Source of the DNA: Jaltomata sinuosa
Lineage: Eukaryota; Streptophyta; Magnoliopsida; Solanales; Solanaceae
Assembly (NCBI GenBank): GCA_003996215.1
Contig: QJPP01000055.1
Coordinates: 620,001 to 684,000, forward strand
Reading direction: 5' to 3'
Length of the DNA stretch: 64,000 nucleotides
Notes under the pieces: model-generated
What the model was told of the DNA's origin: nothing
Database searches by the model: none
The model's input: only the letters and a program-made list of their open reading frames with translations
Shown here: piece by piece, positions 11,986 to 22,999 of the stretch
Layout: every line of letters starts with the position of its first letter
Position numbering within the stretch: position 1 is the stretch's first letter
Translations under genes and position numbers: made by a program

Positions 11986-12639
11986 TTACTGAACAGGAAG
12001 GACCTTCTTGACAATCTCATCACTAAGAGCAGCAATCTGAGAATCAAGACTCTTGATTGTCTCCTCCTTTTGACTGTCCAAACTAGCCAATGCTTCTTGC
12101 AATTCAGCCTCAACTATCTTCCTTCCCTCAGCAATCTTCTGTTCCACTTCTAGCTGAGTCTCTTTCTTCATCTTGTTCAATGCTGCTGATATCTCAGCCC
12201 TTGCAGCCTTCATAATTGCAGCAGCTTGTGCTTCCAATTGCTTCACTTCACTAGATGTGTCCTTAACACTGCTCAGTTTCTCCTTGATAGCAGAATCTCT
12301 TTCATCCATGAATTTACCTAATGGGCTGAAGTAAAGCTTGTCTAAAGCAAACATGAGAAAGAGGAATTCAGCCATCATGATAGGGAGTGTTAAGTTGAAG
12401 TCAAAAAGGGAAGCTTTTTCAATTTCTTCTGCAAGTGAAGGTGGTGCAATGGCTAATGAGCTAGCAAGAATGACTGAAATGGACTTGAGATTTGATGGGA
12501 TTGAGAAGAGGGGTTTGTGGGATTTGGGTGATTGTGGGAGGGGTAGTTTTGGAAAAGGAATTTGGGGGAGGGAAAGTTGAGGGATGGTGGAGCATGAAGT
12601 TATTAAGGCTTTGGAGGAGCTCATCACCATGTTGGCCAT
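11986..12639 (-). CDS. ATPG: ATP synthase subunit b', chloroplastic (CFo subunit II)
   Basis: This 217-residue intronless gene encodes the nuclear-coded peripheral-stalk subunit b' of the thylakoid F-type ATP synthase. It pairs with plastid-encoded b to hold the CF1 head against the c-ring. Residues 1-70 form a two-part presequence: a Ser/Pro-rich stroma-targeting region, then a hydrophobic thylakoid-transfer segment (about 53-65) ending at APPSLA before an acidic mature start (EEIEKASLFD). Residues 82-103 are the single membrane segment, followed by FSPLGKFMDERD, a well-conserved b/b' signature. Residues 112-212 are a long charged coiled coil that reaches CF1. Length and order match the family. 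The ATG at 12637-12639 gives a full transit peptide, and no other start fits. ATPF2 is another name in use. Confidence 0.95.
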   Translation of the reverse strand: MANMVMSSSKALITSCSTIPQLSLPQIPFPKLPLPQSPKSHKPLFSIPSNLKSISVILASSLAIAPPSLAEEIEKASLFDFNLTLPIMMAEFLFLMFALDKLYFSPLGKFMDERDSAIKEKLSSVKDTSSEVKQLEAQAAAIMKAARAEISAALNKMKKETQLEVEQKIAEGRKIVEAELQEALASLDSQKEETIKSLDSQIAALSDEIVKKVLPVQ

Positions 12640-12883
12640 GGCTGCTGCTTCTTCTTGGAACTTGGGATTTTTTTTTCTTCTTGATTTTTATTTTTTGGTG
12701 GTGATTTAGAAGGGGGAAGAAGGAAGATCTTAGAAATGTTATCTCAATGTATGCCACACAATATGCTGAGGCAGAGATTGGGTGCTCTCAGTTCTCACTT
12801 CTCACTTCTCAACTGGGGGCTAGGGCTAGGGGTGTGCCACTCACGTGAGGTCTTTCCTTTGAGTGACTAGTTTTTTCAAGTTA

Positions 12884-13208
12884 GTAGGCGTTTGGTCGAT
12901 AATTTTTCGGAAAATTATTTCACTTTTTTTCAGAAAATATTGTTTGGTCATAAAAATTGTTTTCACTTTTTTCACTTTTTAAATTTTTTTTTTTTGAAAA
13001 AAATCTAAATTTTTTATTTTCATAAAATAACCCCATCTAAATTATATTTCATTTTTAAATCATATTTTATGTTTTTTCTAAAATATATATTTAAGATCTA
13101 GATAATTATTGCAAAAGTTATGGCAAAACACAACTCCAACTCTAACTCCAAAACTTTGAAAATTCCAAAAAAGTGAAAAAAATTTGGTTCTCATGGCCAA
13201 ACGGCACC
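12884..13208. mobile_element. Tourist-like MITE with TTA target duplication
   Basis: The ends GTAGGCGTTTGGTC and (inverted) GGTGCCGTTTGGCC are terminal inverted repeats. TTA flanks both sides (12881-12883 and 13209-13211), as expected of PIF/Harbinger-type elements. The inside is AT-rich with CACTTTTTT and its complement. It lies just upstream of the ATP synthase b' gene. Confidence 0.65.
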
Positions 13209-13224
13209 TTAGTTACAAAGTTTC

Positions 13225-13275
13225 GCTTGCGTTTAGACATGTCATATCGCTTGCGTTTAGACATGTCATATGAAG
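13225..13275. repeat. ~26-bp tandem duplication
   Basis: CTTGCGTTTAGACATGTCAT occurs twice in direct succession with a one- to two-base spacer. It may mark the slipped end of another MITE whose right end I cannot locate. Confidence 0.7.
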
Positions 13276-13972
13276 TCATAATTTCAAATCATTATTTGAA
13301 TGTGTGATTTGAAATCATAATTTTAAATTTTAACTTTTTTGAAAAATATAATTTGAGATTTCAAATTATTTTTTTTAAATGTAAAATGACTCATAAGTTT
13401 ATATTTTGTAAAAAAAAAAAAAATCTATCATTTAATTTTTTTTTTAAAAAAACTCATGTTCGGTTAAAGAGATTGTTCGTATCATTTGAAAGGATTATAT
13501 TAAAGAATAACTGGTTATTACTGTTGTTGACTAGTGGCTCTTTATAAAATTATGTGTATCTGAAAGTTTATAATCACAAATATTTATTTATAAAAAGAAC
13601 ATGGAGATGTACGATTTATCAATACCGCATTTTAAGATATTCCGATATCTTGCTTATGAACTGTGATTTGCTCATTTGGTAAATTTGTATAAGAATTGGG
13701 AAAAATTTGATAATCTTCACAACTTGTGGGATCATGCTTATGAGAAAAGATATAACTTAATAAATTCAAATTGCATGTTCAAACAATCTGATTTTAGGTC
13801 ACTAATTTCTAATCGTATCCAAACAGGACCATATGCACAAAATTGTTATTAGTTGGTAAGTGGTCTTTTAATTGATTCACCCAGAGTAAAGAGTGACTAA
13901 AAGTTTGAAAATTGTGATCCACAAGTTAATTCATATACCTATTTTCTTACCTGGGTTTAAGTTATTACGTTA

Positions 13973-14150
13973 GGGGTCGTTTGGTACGAGAGATTAGCGA
14001 TAATAATTCAAGATAAAATGTAGAATTATTTTATTTTGTGTTTAAGGTTATTATTTAGTCCCGGAATGGAATAGGTGGGATAACTAATCTCATGAGATAT
14101 CCCAATCCATGAGATAACTTTATTTATTCCATCCCATACTAAATAACACC
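13973..14150. mobile_element. Small MITE, Tourist-like ends
   Basis: GGGGTCGTTTGGTACGA at the left and, inverted, GGTGTTATTTAGTATGG at the right are imperfect terminal repeats. TTA precedes the left end, but TGA follows the right end, so the target duplication is not exact. Confidence 0.5.
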
Positions 14151-14733
14151 TGATAGTGTGAATAATTTATTAATTTTTTAGGCTATTAGTGTAGTTTAAC
14201 CTATGATGATAGGCTAGTTAACATTTTTACTGGATTACCAATTAATCCTTATAGTGTGATGTACCTATAATTAGTTTCATGAGTGACTGGATTATGTAAA
14301 TATTCTTTTCTACCATCAGTGCATAAAACATAGGAGTAAACTCTGTCTGAATACTCATGGAGATCCCAAACCAGAATGCAGAAGTTCAAGTCTGATGATA
14401 GATGGATTTGCTCTTTCAAATGACCAAGAGATATTTGTGTATTTGTGTTCTACACAAGTAATCCCGATCAAACTCATGTATACACAACTAATTGTCATGC
14501 ACAATCCCAAGCAAATTCATGTCTACACAACTAATTTTCATCTGCATGAAAATGAGGAAATGGAACAGATGCATAGGCAACTAATCTTCTATGCAAAATC
14601 ACTGGATAGTCAAAAGTTTAGAGCTTCAACTAGAGGTGAATGTTTTCCATTTCACTCTCCAACTCTCTTTGACATTTGCAAGCAGTTTACTGGATTCCTT
14701 TCTTTCGAAAGTACTAATCACTGCACAACACTG

Positions 14734-17700
14734 TTAGTACTCCGTAAGTAAACCATCGTGTGATCTCAATGCAGTGCTTTTCTGTTTTATTCTCCTCTCT
14801 GGGCTTGCCAATTTGTATGGGAGCCACCCTCTAAGCAAATGAAAGAACCTGGATTCGCAATTGGCAACGACACCCCTGTTGTTGTCATGAATATTATTTT
14901 GATGGTTCTCTAATAAGTCATCTTGATGGTGATTACCCTCTCGTTCACCTCTCCGTTGTCTGCTTTCACAGCCTTTGGATCTGCAAAAATGCATTTTCAA
15001 AGATGATGATATTACCTAAACTGCTCTTACAATACCACTATGCTAGACAAATTTATACATATAGGTTAACATTTCCTGCATGGAGTTTCAGATTAATATG
15101 CATTAAAACACAACACTAGTACCATTCTTTCAATTCTAATGCATGATCATACAGAAAGTGACATAGCCAGGTTTATATCTGTATGTGTGATGAGTAGTGC
15201 TGGAAAGATTCCGGAATAGAAACTATAAATGGAACATGTAAATGGCAAGATTCCAGTAGACAAGGCCATAAACGGAAACATCTAGATGAACAAAGATCCA
15301 AATTTTATGACCATGTGCCCAGCAACTAAGGCTCAGTGTTTGCATTCTTCAAACGAATCAAGCATTGATAGCAAAGCAATAGCTAAAGCACATGGATGAA
15401 GTGCAATATTAGAAAACATGAACCAACAATAACGATGACGCCAGTACACAGAACTTACATGCTAGGTTCATTTTTATGAGGGTCCTCTCTCACTGATCGC
15501 GTTTTGACCAGATTGTAACTAATGGAGACATGCCTCGTAAAACTGAGCTGCAAATGCAAACGCATCTACCGGTTAGCACATTAAGGAAATGTTCAAACAG
15601 TTTCACTTGTGCTTTAAAAAGAAAAAAGTACATGTCTCATTTGATGTGTAGATAATCCATCTAAAATCTTTTAAAAAGTTTAAGTTGTAACAAACAGAGT
15701 TCTCTGCTTTTTCCCATATTTAGCTTTTAATCTGTTTTCTTAATCTCGGTGGAAAAAATTGCTGAAAATTCAAAAACCAAAATACAGACAATATTGAATT
15801 AATAAGCAGCTTAGTTAAAAAAAAAAAAAAACACAGCCGCTGGCTATATATAAATGCCATGAAGATCTATCTACGTGTGCATTCTTTACATGTTCACAAT
15901 TATATTCAATATTTAACGATTGTCTGTTGCTTTCATGTTGGGAGATTTCATATGAACCAGAATCTCCCAGGGAGCCTTAGTAATTGAACCTGCTATTTAC
16001 ACGTCTCTCTTCAGACTACATTCACCTCTTTTTAGTGCATTGAGAATTATTTGCTACTGAAGATCTATTCAAAGGGGCTTTCTTAATTTCCAAACAGATC
16101 CTTCTACATCAAAACAATACTCCAGAATGCAAATTGGAACAAATACAACCTGCCTGAGCATAATAAAGGTTGAAAATTATTGGATGTGGTTCCTATTCTT
16201 ATAAATTTCCTTTTACAGATTGCATATTCCAGTGCATTAGCAACAAGTAACATAAGCAAACCATATAATGATTAGATAAAAGCAACTTTTTCTGAGAAAA
16301 TACGATGAATTGAAAAGAAACCTTATCACCATCCTTGATCCGATACGTTCCTAACAAATCACTATCAGTAAGTAGCTTCTGCCCATCATAGCTCAAGCAA
16401 AAATGTCCCCATACATGTGACCTGCAAGAGCGTCACAATAAAACTAGTAAGCTAGAAAGAACTAGTCAATGTTGTATATAGTGAAAAAGCTGTGCAAATT
16501 ATGTCAGACAGAAATCAGTGACAGCATTTCTATTCTATTATATTTATGTAGGAGCCGTTGCTTTTGCTTTGTTTGGCTTCCATGACATTCTACCACGCTT
16601 TATGTAAAGTAACATCATTCAACCGCTAGGTGCTTTCAAACTGAGTCATATCTCTCAATTGTTCAAAAGAGAATCAAGTAGAAGTCTCAAGCAAGCTACC
16701 ACAGAAGAAGTTTAGTTTGAAAATTTCCTTTTGCAATGCACATACCATGAAACCTTGCCTGTTCCTGTCTTTGGCAAATGACTGAAGGCAGATTCCACCG
16801 CCTGTTTCAGCTCCGCCACTGTCCCATTCCTCGCCACTTCAATATCTGCAGAATACGAAATTCAATTGATCAGACCATTTGAAAAGACATATGATACATG
16901 ACCAACGATGAAGCCTGTGACCTAAAGCAATTTTTGAACCCCCTTGCCACTTCACTAGAATTTTTCCTCAAGTCAAGGAGGTTCTACAACTTATATATGA
17001 CTAAAAGAAAAACTAAATTTTACCCTATTTAAATTTACACAATAGTGAAGGGATTTCAATTGAAACCCCTTCCTTCAAGCTAGCTCCGCCCATAGATACA
17101 TCAATACTGGCGCACCACGGGTGGATCTAGGTTGTACACAGAGAGTGTGATAGCACCTAATGTGTTACTACTTTGGCTCAAATCAAATATATACATTAAA
17201 TTATTGAAAATGAAATGATGTACATATATGTACATACATACATATACAATACTACCCTGACACCATCACTCTGAATTCTGGATCCGCTTCTAAGAGCACA
17301 CACATCAATTTCACTGCTATTTGAACTCAGTGACTCTAAGCTAGCGTTTGGCCATAGATTTTGGGAGTAGTTTTTCAAAATTTATCTTCAAATATATGTT
17401 TGGCCGTGAAAGTTGCTCAAATTTTAAAAATCTGATCTTCAAATATTTTCAAGTTCTCAAAAAATAGACGGTTTCTGGGACTTCCACTCACAAAACTTCA
17501 TAAAAAAAATCCAAGTAAAATGGAGGTCTAAACATAACTTCAAAAACTCAAATTTTCAAATTTCAAGTTTCAACTTCAAAATCTATGATCAAACGGGATC
17601 TAAATCATTGATTCGTCGTCTATACAAACACATACAAAGATCAATTACACAATTCAACCAGATGAGAAAAATATGAAAAAATTACCAAAGGAAGAGCCAT

Positions 17701-17878
17701 CCAATTTGAGAACTGTGAGCTTGAGGGGCTCCTCAGGTAACTTGTTGTAATATAACCTCTTTTTGGGGGTGCTATCGTTGAGCAAAAATGGTGGTACTAC
17801 ACAAGACAATGATGATCCATTCTTCTGAAATGAAAGTCTAGGGCTAACATCTTCCTCACCCCTCTCTAAAACCTCCAT
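14734..17878 (-). CDS. U11/U12 snRNP 25 kDa-like ubiquitin-fold protein (five exons)
   Basis: I join exons 17878-17686, 16845-16746, 16421-16322, 15547-15459 and 14980-14734, all with GT..AG introns and matching phases, giving 242 residues. Residues about 52-135 form a ubiquitin-like fold: LKLTVLKLDGSSFDIEV, then TVAELKQAVESAF, VSWSHVWGHFCLSYDGQKL and YRIKDGDKLSF. The W-S-x-V-W and I-x-x-x-D-x-x-S-F positions match SNRNP25, the 25 kDa protein of the U11/U12 di-snRNP, which acts in 5' splice-site recognition of U12-type introns. The C-terminal 80 residues are basic and His/Asn-rich, ending in a segment with FFHLLRGWLPYKL, so it is longer than human SNRNP25. It could instead be a plant paralogue of this ubiquitin-like family with another role. 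A MITE lies in intron 1. Confidence 0.82.
17340..17600. mobile_element. Tourist-like MITE in intron 1 of the 25K-like gene
   Basis: GCTAGCGTTTGGCCATAGAT at the left and the inverted partner GATCCCGTTTGATCATAGAT at the right are terminal inverted repeats. TAA flanks each side (17337-17339 and 17601-17603). The 261-bp element ends 85 bp from the exon 1 splice donor. Confidence 0.75.
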
Positions 17879-18417
17879 AACTAGCTACTAGAACACCATA
17901 TAATTACTACTAAATTACCATTTTAAAGAGCTCTAATTTGATATCCTTAAGGTTACCTAGGGGTTCTTTTTTCCTTATATTAATATTGTTGTTCTCTTGT
18001 TGCTACTATTATATATCTTTTGGTTATTCTTTGGTGCAGATTTAAGGTTGTGGTTGGCTTATGTTGGAGGAGATTCTAATTATTGGAACATAAACAATTG
18101 AATTGAATTGCTTTCTACTTTTTCACTTTGTGCCTACTTTGAGTGGTGCGTTCATCATTTGGAGGGAGAATTTTTGTTCCTTTTGTGGAATTAAGCGTCC
18201 CAACCACGCGCCATTAGATGGAGCGTGAAGTAACTGAGTGACAAAGTTGGGCCACCAAGAACCCGTGATTCTACTAGGCCCGGTTCCATTTTTGCCCTTT
18301 TTTTCACATAATTAGTGGAGTATTACTTCATGTCTTCGTCCGATTAGCCACGAAAATTAAGAATGTAAAAAAAAAAATTATGATGTTAAATTAAAGGTCT
18401 ATTTGATGATGATATCG

Positions 18418-18938
18418 CTTATTGTATTGGAGCGGGGTGAATAAAATAGAGGTTCGCGTCCGTGATACTTTGTGACAAGAGTGTGTCACCGAGGCTTAAA
18501 GATAAGTTTTATAGAGTGGTGGTTAGATCTACATTGTTGTATGAGGCAGCGTGTTGGCTCATCAAGAATGCACACGTTCAGAAGATGAAGATAGCGGAGA
18601 TGAGGATGCTCAGATGGATGTGTGGGCATATAGGAAAGACAAGATTAGGAATGAAGTTAAATACAAGACAAGGTGAGAGTACTAACCTTCGTGGCGGAAA
18701 AAATGAGGGAAGAGAACTAGAGAAGCCGAGGTGGTTCGGGCATGTGAGGAGGAGGCGCACGGAGGCACTAGTAAGGAGATGTGAGAATTTGGCTATAACA
18801 GGTTTTAGGACAGGTAGAGATATGCCAAAGAAGAACTGGGGGAAGGTAATCAGACACGACATAACAGATCTTCAATTTACTGAGAACATGACTCTAGATA
18901 GAAGGATTTGAAGGTCAAAGATTAGAGTAGAAGGGTAG
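18418..18938 (+). pseudogene. RTE-type LINE reverse transcriptase C-terminus, broken
   Basis: The frame encodes the end of a plant RTE-clade LINE polyprotein: VILCDKSVSPRLKDKFYRVV, then STLLYEAACW, MKIAEMRMLRWMCG, and later RWFGHVRRR. The open part starts at 18462, but the reading frame extends left to about 18418, where two codons expected to be Trp are TGA and TAG. A third Trp-to-TGA change follows at the end of the open part, before the natural stop at 18936-18938. The endonuclease and most of the polymerase are absent, as is usual for 5'-truncated LINE copies. Confidence 0.85.
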
Positions 18939-19560
18939 TAGGTAATTGTCTGTTGTAGTATTTTCTCGGGAGAGAGGCAAGGAGCTAGCCTCCTTTTCTC
19001 ATCTCCTTCTTATTTAGTAATCTTACCTAAAAGTTGCATAGCATTCTTTTCTTCAATTTTATTACTACACTTAATAGATTATTTTGTTTAACTTGTTATT
19101 TTGTGATTGTTATTTTTCTTTCTATCCTGTTATGATTACACTTTTTTTTTTAGCCAAGGATCTGTCAAAAACAACATTTCTACCCCACAAAGATACGTAG
19201 GGATAAAGTCTGTGCAAATCCTACCTTTTTCAGACTCCATGTCGGATATTGCATCTGTTACTGCTACATAGTTTCTAGAATAATTAGTTGTTTAGTTGTT
19301 TAGTTATTTGAGAAGTCTAATTATTGATTTAGTTGAATATTCAGTTTACTAGTTTTAATAAGAGTCTAGTACTTTAGATGTAGGAGGAGTCTACTACTTT
19401 GTTTATGTGCCTATATAAAGGCTTATTATTAATGAAATTAATATGAGAAAGTTTTCATTCATATTTTCTATTTTATTGTTTGCATCTCTCTCCAAAATCT
19501 CCAAAAAACATAACACTCCACTCATAAGATTACATTGGGTATATTATTATTGTTGTTAAC
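18939..19560 (+). mobile_element. LINE 3' tail, split by a solo LTR
   Basis: After the LINE stop comes its 3' UTR, with ACAACATTTCTACCCCACAA and GGGATAAAGTCTGTG, phrases seen at the end of plant RTE elements. It breaks at 19239 and resumes at 19521 with AAGATTACATTGGGTATATT and then a TTATTGTTGTT tail, the usual 3' end of this LINE type. Confidence 0.7.
19240..19515. mobile_element. Solo LTR (276 bp) with 5-bp target duplication
   Basis: The element starts TGTCGGATATTGC and ends ACATAACA, giving the TG..CA ends of an LTR, and is flanked by CTCCA on both sides (19235-19239 and 19516-19520). Inside are a TATA-like CTATATAAAGG near 19410 and an AT-rich polyadenylation-like stretch. No internal retrotransposon sequence remains, so it is a solo LTR left by recombination, or a very small TRIM-type LTR. 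Confidence 0.8.
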
Positions 19561-19749
19561 ACCCAAAAATATAATTTAATCTTGTAATTTGTAAATATAT
19601 TATGACATTTTTATAAGAGAGTATCATTAAAGATAATATGAGAATATTGTTTAAGATTGAACTAAGCATTTGGTTTCCAAACATTAGAAAAGAAGAAAAA
19701 TATGTATATAGAGTAATAACCACTTCTTTTGCGTTTGGTACTTCCCTTT

Positions 19750-20088
19750 GGAATAACTACACAAATGCCCCTCAAAGGGAGTGGCTTTGCATTTTTGCCC
19801 CATATAAGAAAGGTCCTAGAAAAATAGTCTTCCTTGTTTTTATGTATAAAATAACTACATTTTTGCTCCTCTATATCTCAAATATTTTTAAACAACTCTC
19901 AATGCTCATTTGCCTCTCAACTTTTATATTTATTTCTTTTTCTCTTTTTTATTTTTTTATTTTTATTTTGTCTTTTATCTTTTTTTTTCTTTTTTTCTCA
20001 ACCTTTATTTTTTGTTTTATTCTTTCTTCTACGTTCTTTTTCTTTTTTCTCAATCTTTATTTTTTTTCCTTTTCTCCTCTCAATTCTA

Positions 20089-20121
<33 letters not shown>

Positions 20122-21720
20122 CTCAATCTTATTTTTTCGTTTTTTTTTGTTTTGTCTTTTTTTTCTTCATTTTTTCCCTTTTTCTCTATTTTTATTTTTT
20201 TCTCTCAACTTCTATTTTTTTATTTTTTCTTTGATTTTTAATTTTTCTTTTTTTAAAAAAAATCATTTTTGTCGACCTTTATTTTTTTTATAAGATGTTC
20301 TATAACTCTTGCTTTAGAGGCAAGACTTAGCCCAAGGACTTCCAAACAACAAATTACGCCCCATGCGCAAGGCTTGACACTAGTATATTGTGTTTTGATT
20401 CATGAGATGTTTTATAACACTTGCCTCAGAGGCAAGACTTAGCCCAAGGACCTCTCAAAAAATACAAGTTACGCTCCATGAGTAAGAGTTCACACTATTT
20501 CATTGTGTCTTAATTTATGAGATACTCTATAACTCTTGCCTTAGAGGCAAGACTTAGCTCAAGGATTTTCAAACAACAAGTTATGCCCCACGAGCAAGAC
20601 TTGACACTACCTCATTGTGTCTTGATTTATGAAACATTCTATAACTCTTGCCTTAGAGACAAGACTTAGCCCAAGGACTTTCAAACAACAAGTTACGCCC
20701 CATGGGCAAGAGTTGACACTACCACATTGTGCTTGATTTATGAGATGCTCTATAACGCTTGCCTAAGAGGCAAGACTTAGCTCAAGAACTTCCAAATAAC
20801 AAGTTACGCCCCATGGGCAAGAGTTGACACTACCACATTGTGTCTTGATTTATGTGATGCTCTATAACTCTTGCCTTAGAGGCAAAACTTAGCTCAAAGA
20901 CTTTCAAACAACAAGTTACGCCTCATTGGCAAGAGTTGACACTAGCACATTGTGTCTTGATCATGAGATTCTCTATAACGTTTGTCTTAGAGGCAAGACT
21001 TAGCCCAAGGACTTCCCAAAAAATAAGTTATGCCCCATGGGCAAGAGTTAACACTACTTCATTGTGTCTTAATTTATGAGATGCTCTATAACTCTTGCCT
21101 TAGAGGCAAAACTTAGCTCAAGAATTTCCAAACAATAAGTTATGCTCCACGAGCAAGACTTGGCACTATCTCATTGTGTCTTGATTTATGAGATGTTCTA
21201 TAACATTTGTCTTAGAGGCAAGATTTGTTCTAAAGGACTTCCAAACAACAAAGCACGACCTTAAGTTTACTTCGATTTCAAAGAAAGAAGATCATTTTTG
21301 CGGATTATCCAACTTTTTATTAATTAGCAAAAAATAATAGAGGTTAAGAAAAAAAAAGGAAAAAAAAAAGATTAATAAAAAAGAAAAAATAAAAGTTGAG
21401 AAAAAAGAGAAAAAAAAGTGAAGGTTGAGAAAAAAAAGAACAAAGAAAAAGTTGAGAGAAAAAGAAAAAAGAAAACGAGAATTAAAAAAAAATGAGAAAA
21501 AGGAAAAAAGAAAAAAAAAATTAAAAAGATAAAAGAAAAAGGGAAAATGAAAGTTAAAGTTGAGAGACAAATGAATATGGAGAGTTGTGGTGTAGAGGGA
21601 CAAAAATGTATTTGTTCTATACATAAAAAGAAAGGAAGGGTATTTCTTAAAGACTTTTCTTATGGGAGACAAAAATTGAAAATCACTCACTTTGGAGGAC
21701 ACTCCATGTAATTTTCTGCA
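19750..21720. mobile_element. Foldback-type element C (~1.97 kb)
   Basis: The left end GGAATAACTACACAAATGCC and the complement of the right end (GAAAATTACATGGAGTGTCC) align for about 200 bp, including CATTTTTGCCCCATATAAGA against its inverted partner. The left arm then becomes a ~390-bp pyrimidine tract (19900-20290) and the right arm a purine tract (21340-21560). Nine ~112-bp tandem units fill the middle. TCCCTTT occurs at both borders (19743-19749 and 21721-21727), a candidate target duplication. No transposase frame is present: the long T-rich open frames are low-complexity artefacts. Confidence 0.75.
20291..21290. repeat. Nine ~112-bp tandem repeats inside element C
   Basis: The phrase TATAAC recurs at about 20301, 20412, 20528, 20640, 20751, 20863, 20974, 21087 and 21199, a period close to 112 bp. 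Each unit carries CTTGCCTTAGAGGCAAG, which can form a 6-bp stem with a 5-nt loop, then AAGTTACGCCCCATGGGCAA and ACACTACCACATTGTGTCTT. The units are diverged at scattered sites but keep their length. Confidence 0.92.
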
Positions 21721-21739
21721 TCCCTTTTCTCCTTTATAC

Positions 21740-22400
21740 TAGATACAAGAGCCCGTGCCCCAATACATGTTATTTTTTCTGTCTCAATTTATGTGACACA
21801 TATGAAATTTGAAGAGTCAGTCAAATTTTTTATATGTATTTAAATATTTAAATTTGTTAATTATTATAATTTATAGTACTTTTTACGTTATTTTTAACTA
21901 ATATATGTTACTTTCTTTGTCCCAATTTATGTGACACATAATTTGATGAGTCAACATAAAAAATTATATGATTTTAAATTACTTTAAGTTGTTAATTATT
22001 GTGATTTACAGTATTTTTACGTAATTTTTAAATAATATATGTTACTCCTTTTGTCTTAATTTATGTGGCACTGATAAAAATTCAAGAGTCAACCCAATTT
22101 TTAATATTTTTTTGAAATATTTAAAGTTGTTAATTGTTGTAATTTATAGTAACTTTTACGCTATTTGTAAGTAATATATGTTACTTTCTCTATCCCAATT
22201 TATGTGACAGCTAATTTGAAGAGTCAATAAAATTTCTTATATGATTTTAAAATACTTTAAGTTGTTTATTATTGTAATTTACAGTACTTTAACGTAATTT
22301 TTAAATAATAGAGTATATGTTACTCTCTATGTCTCAATTTATATGACACTAATAAAATTTCAAGAGACAACTAAATTTTTTATTGTACTTTTTTTTAAAT
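21740..22400. repeat. ~140-bp tandem array, locus 2a
   Basis: After ACTAGATACAAGAGCCCGTG come about five units with CCCAATTTATGTGACAC, AGAGTCAACCAAATTTTT and GTTAATTATTGTAATTTATA, each about 130-145 bp. This is the same unit as at 7.2-7.7 kb. Confidence 0.8.
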
Positions 22401-22884
22401 CTGTTATTTATTTGAAATAATAAAATATTTTAATATGTTGAAAAAGTTCATACAGTTTATTTTTGATAAATAAAAGTGAAATATTAATAAATAAATATGT
22501 GATATGAATAGAAACTAGAACGAAAAAAAAGGATGATAATCTTTCACTGAATTTAATTGCTTCACACTATACATATAATATGAGTTAATATTACCCAACA
22601 AAAGATATCAAAATAAAATAATAAACTTGATTTAAACAATAAAAGAGTTCCACACAATAAATGATTGTGATAAACTCAAACATCACAAACATCAATGAAA
22701 CATATATTACTACCTGAAATTGCACATCAATAGGCTAAATTGGCCAATAGTGTTGCTCCATTTTAATTAAAATTACAGCAATAGGCTAAATAACCCAAAT
22801 TGTATAATGGAAATTTGAGGGCTTGAATTGACGGGAAGCTCCTCTATTCCCTCTACCATATTTAAACAAAAAACTAAATACACC

Positions 22885-22985
22885 CCATAGAGGCTCGAAC
22901 CCAGGACCCCCTACATGAAAAATCAAGCTTTAACCACTCAGCCAAAAGCATGTATGACGACCTTCACCTGCTTCTGGCCACTTTG
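22885..22985 (-). repeat. tRNA-like module plus hairpin, copy 2
   Basis: On the minus strand TTGGCTGAGTGGTTAAAG (A-box-like, about 22928-22945) and GGGTTCGAGCCT (B-box-like, about 22891-22902) lie about 40 bp apart, close to tRNA spacing. ACCTGCTTCTGGCC follows on the plus strand. There is no full cloverleaf with a paired acceptor stem. Confidence 0.55.
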
Positions 22986-22999
22986 TAGCTCAGAGGATT

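Noticed and set aside
12338..12757. Several frames overlapping ATP synthase b'
   Set aside because: They are other-frame shadows of the b' transit peptide and leader.
14395..14751. 118-residue plus-strand frame
   Set aside because: It lies antisense to and just beyond the last exon of the 25K-like gene, contains a small direct repeat (ACACAACTAATT) and has no recognisable domain.
19638..20293. Two long Phe/Ser-rich open frames (198 and 127 residues)
   Set aside because: They arise from the T-rich pyrimidine arm of the foldback element; low complexity, no domain.
21292..21702. 136-residue Phe-rich frame on the minus strand
   Set aside because: It is the complement of the purine-rich right arm of the same element.
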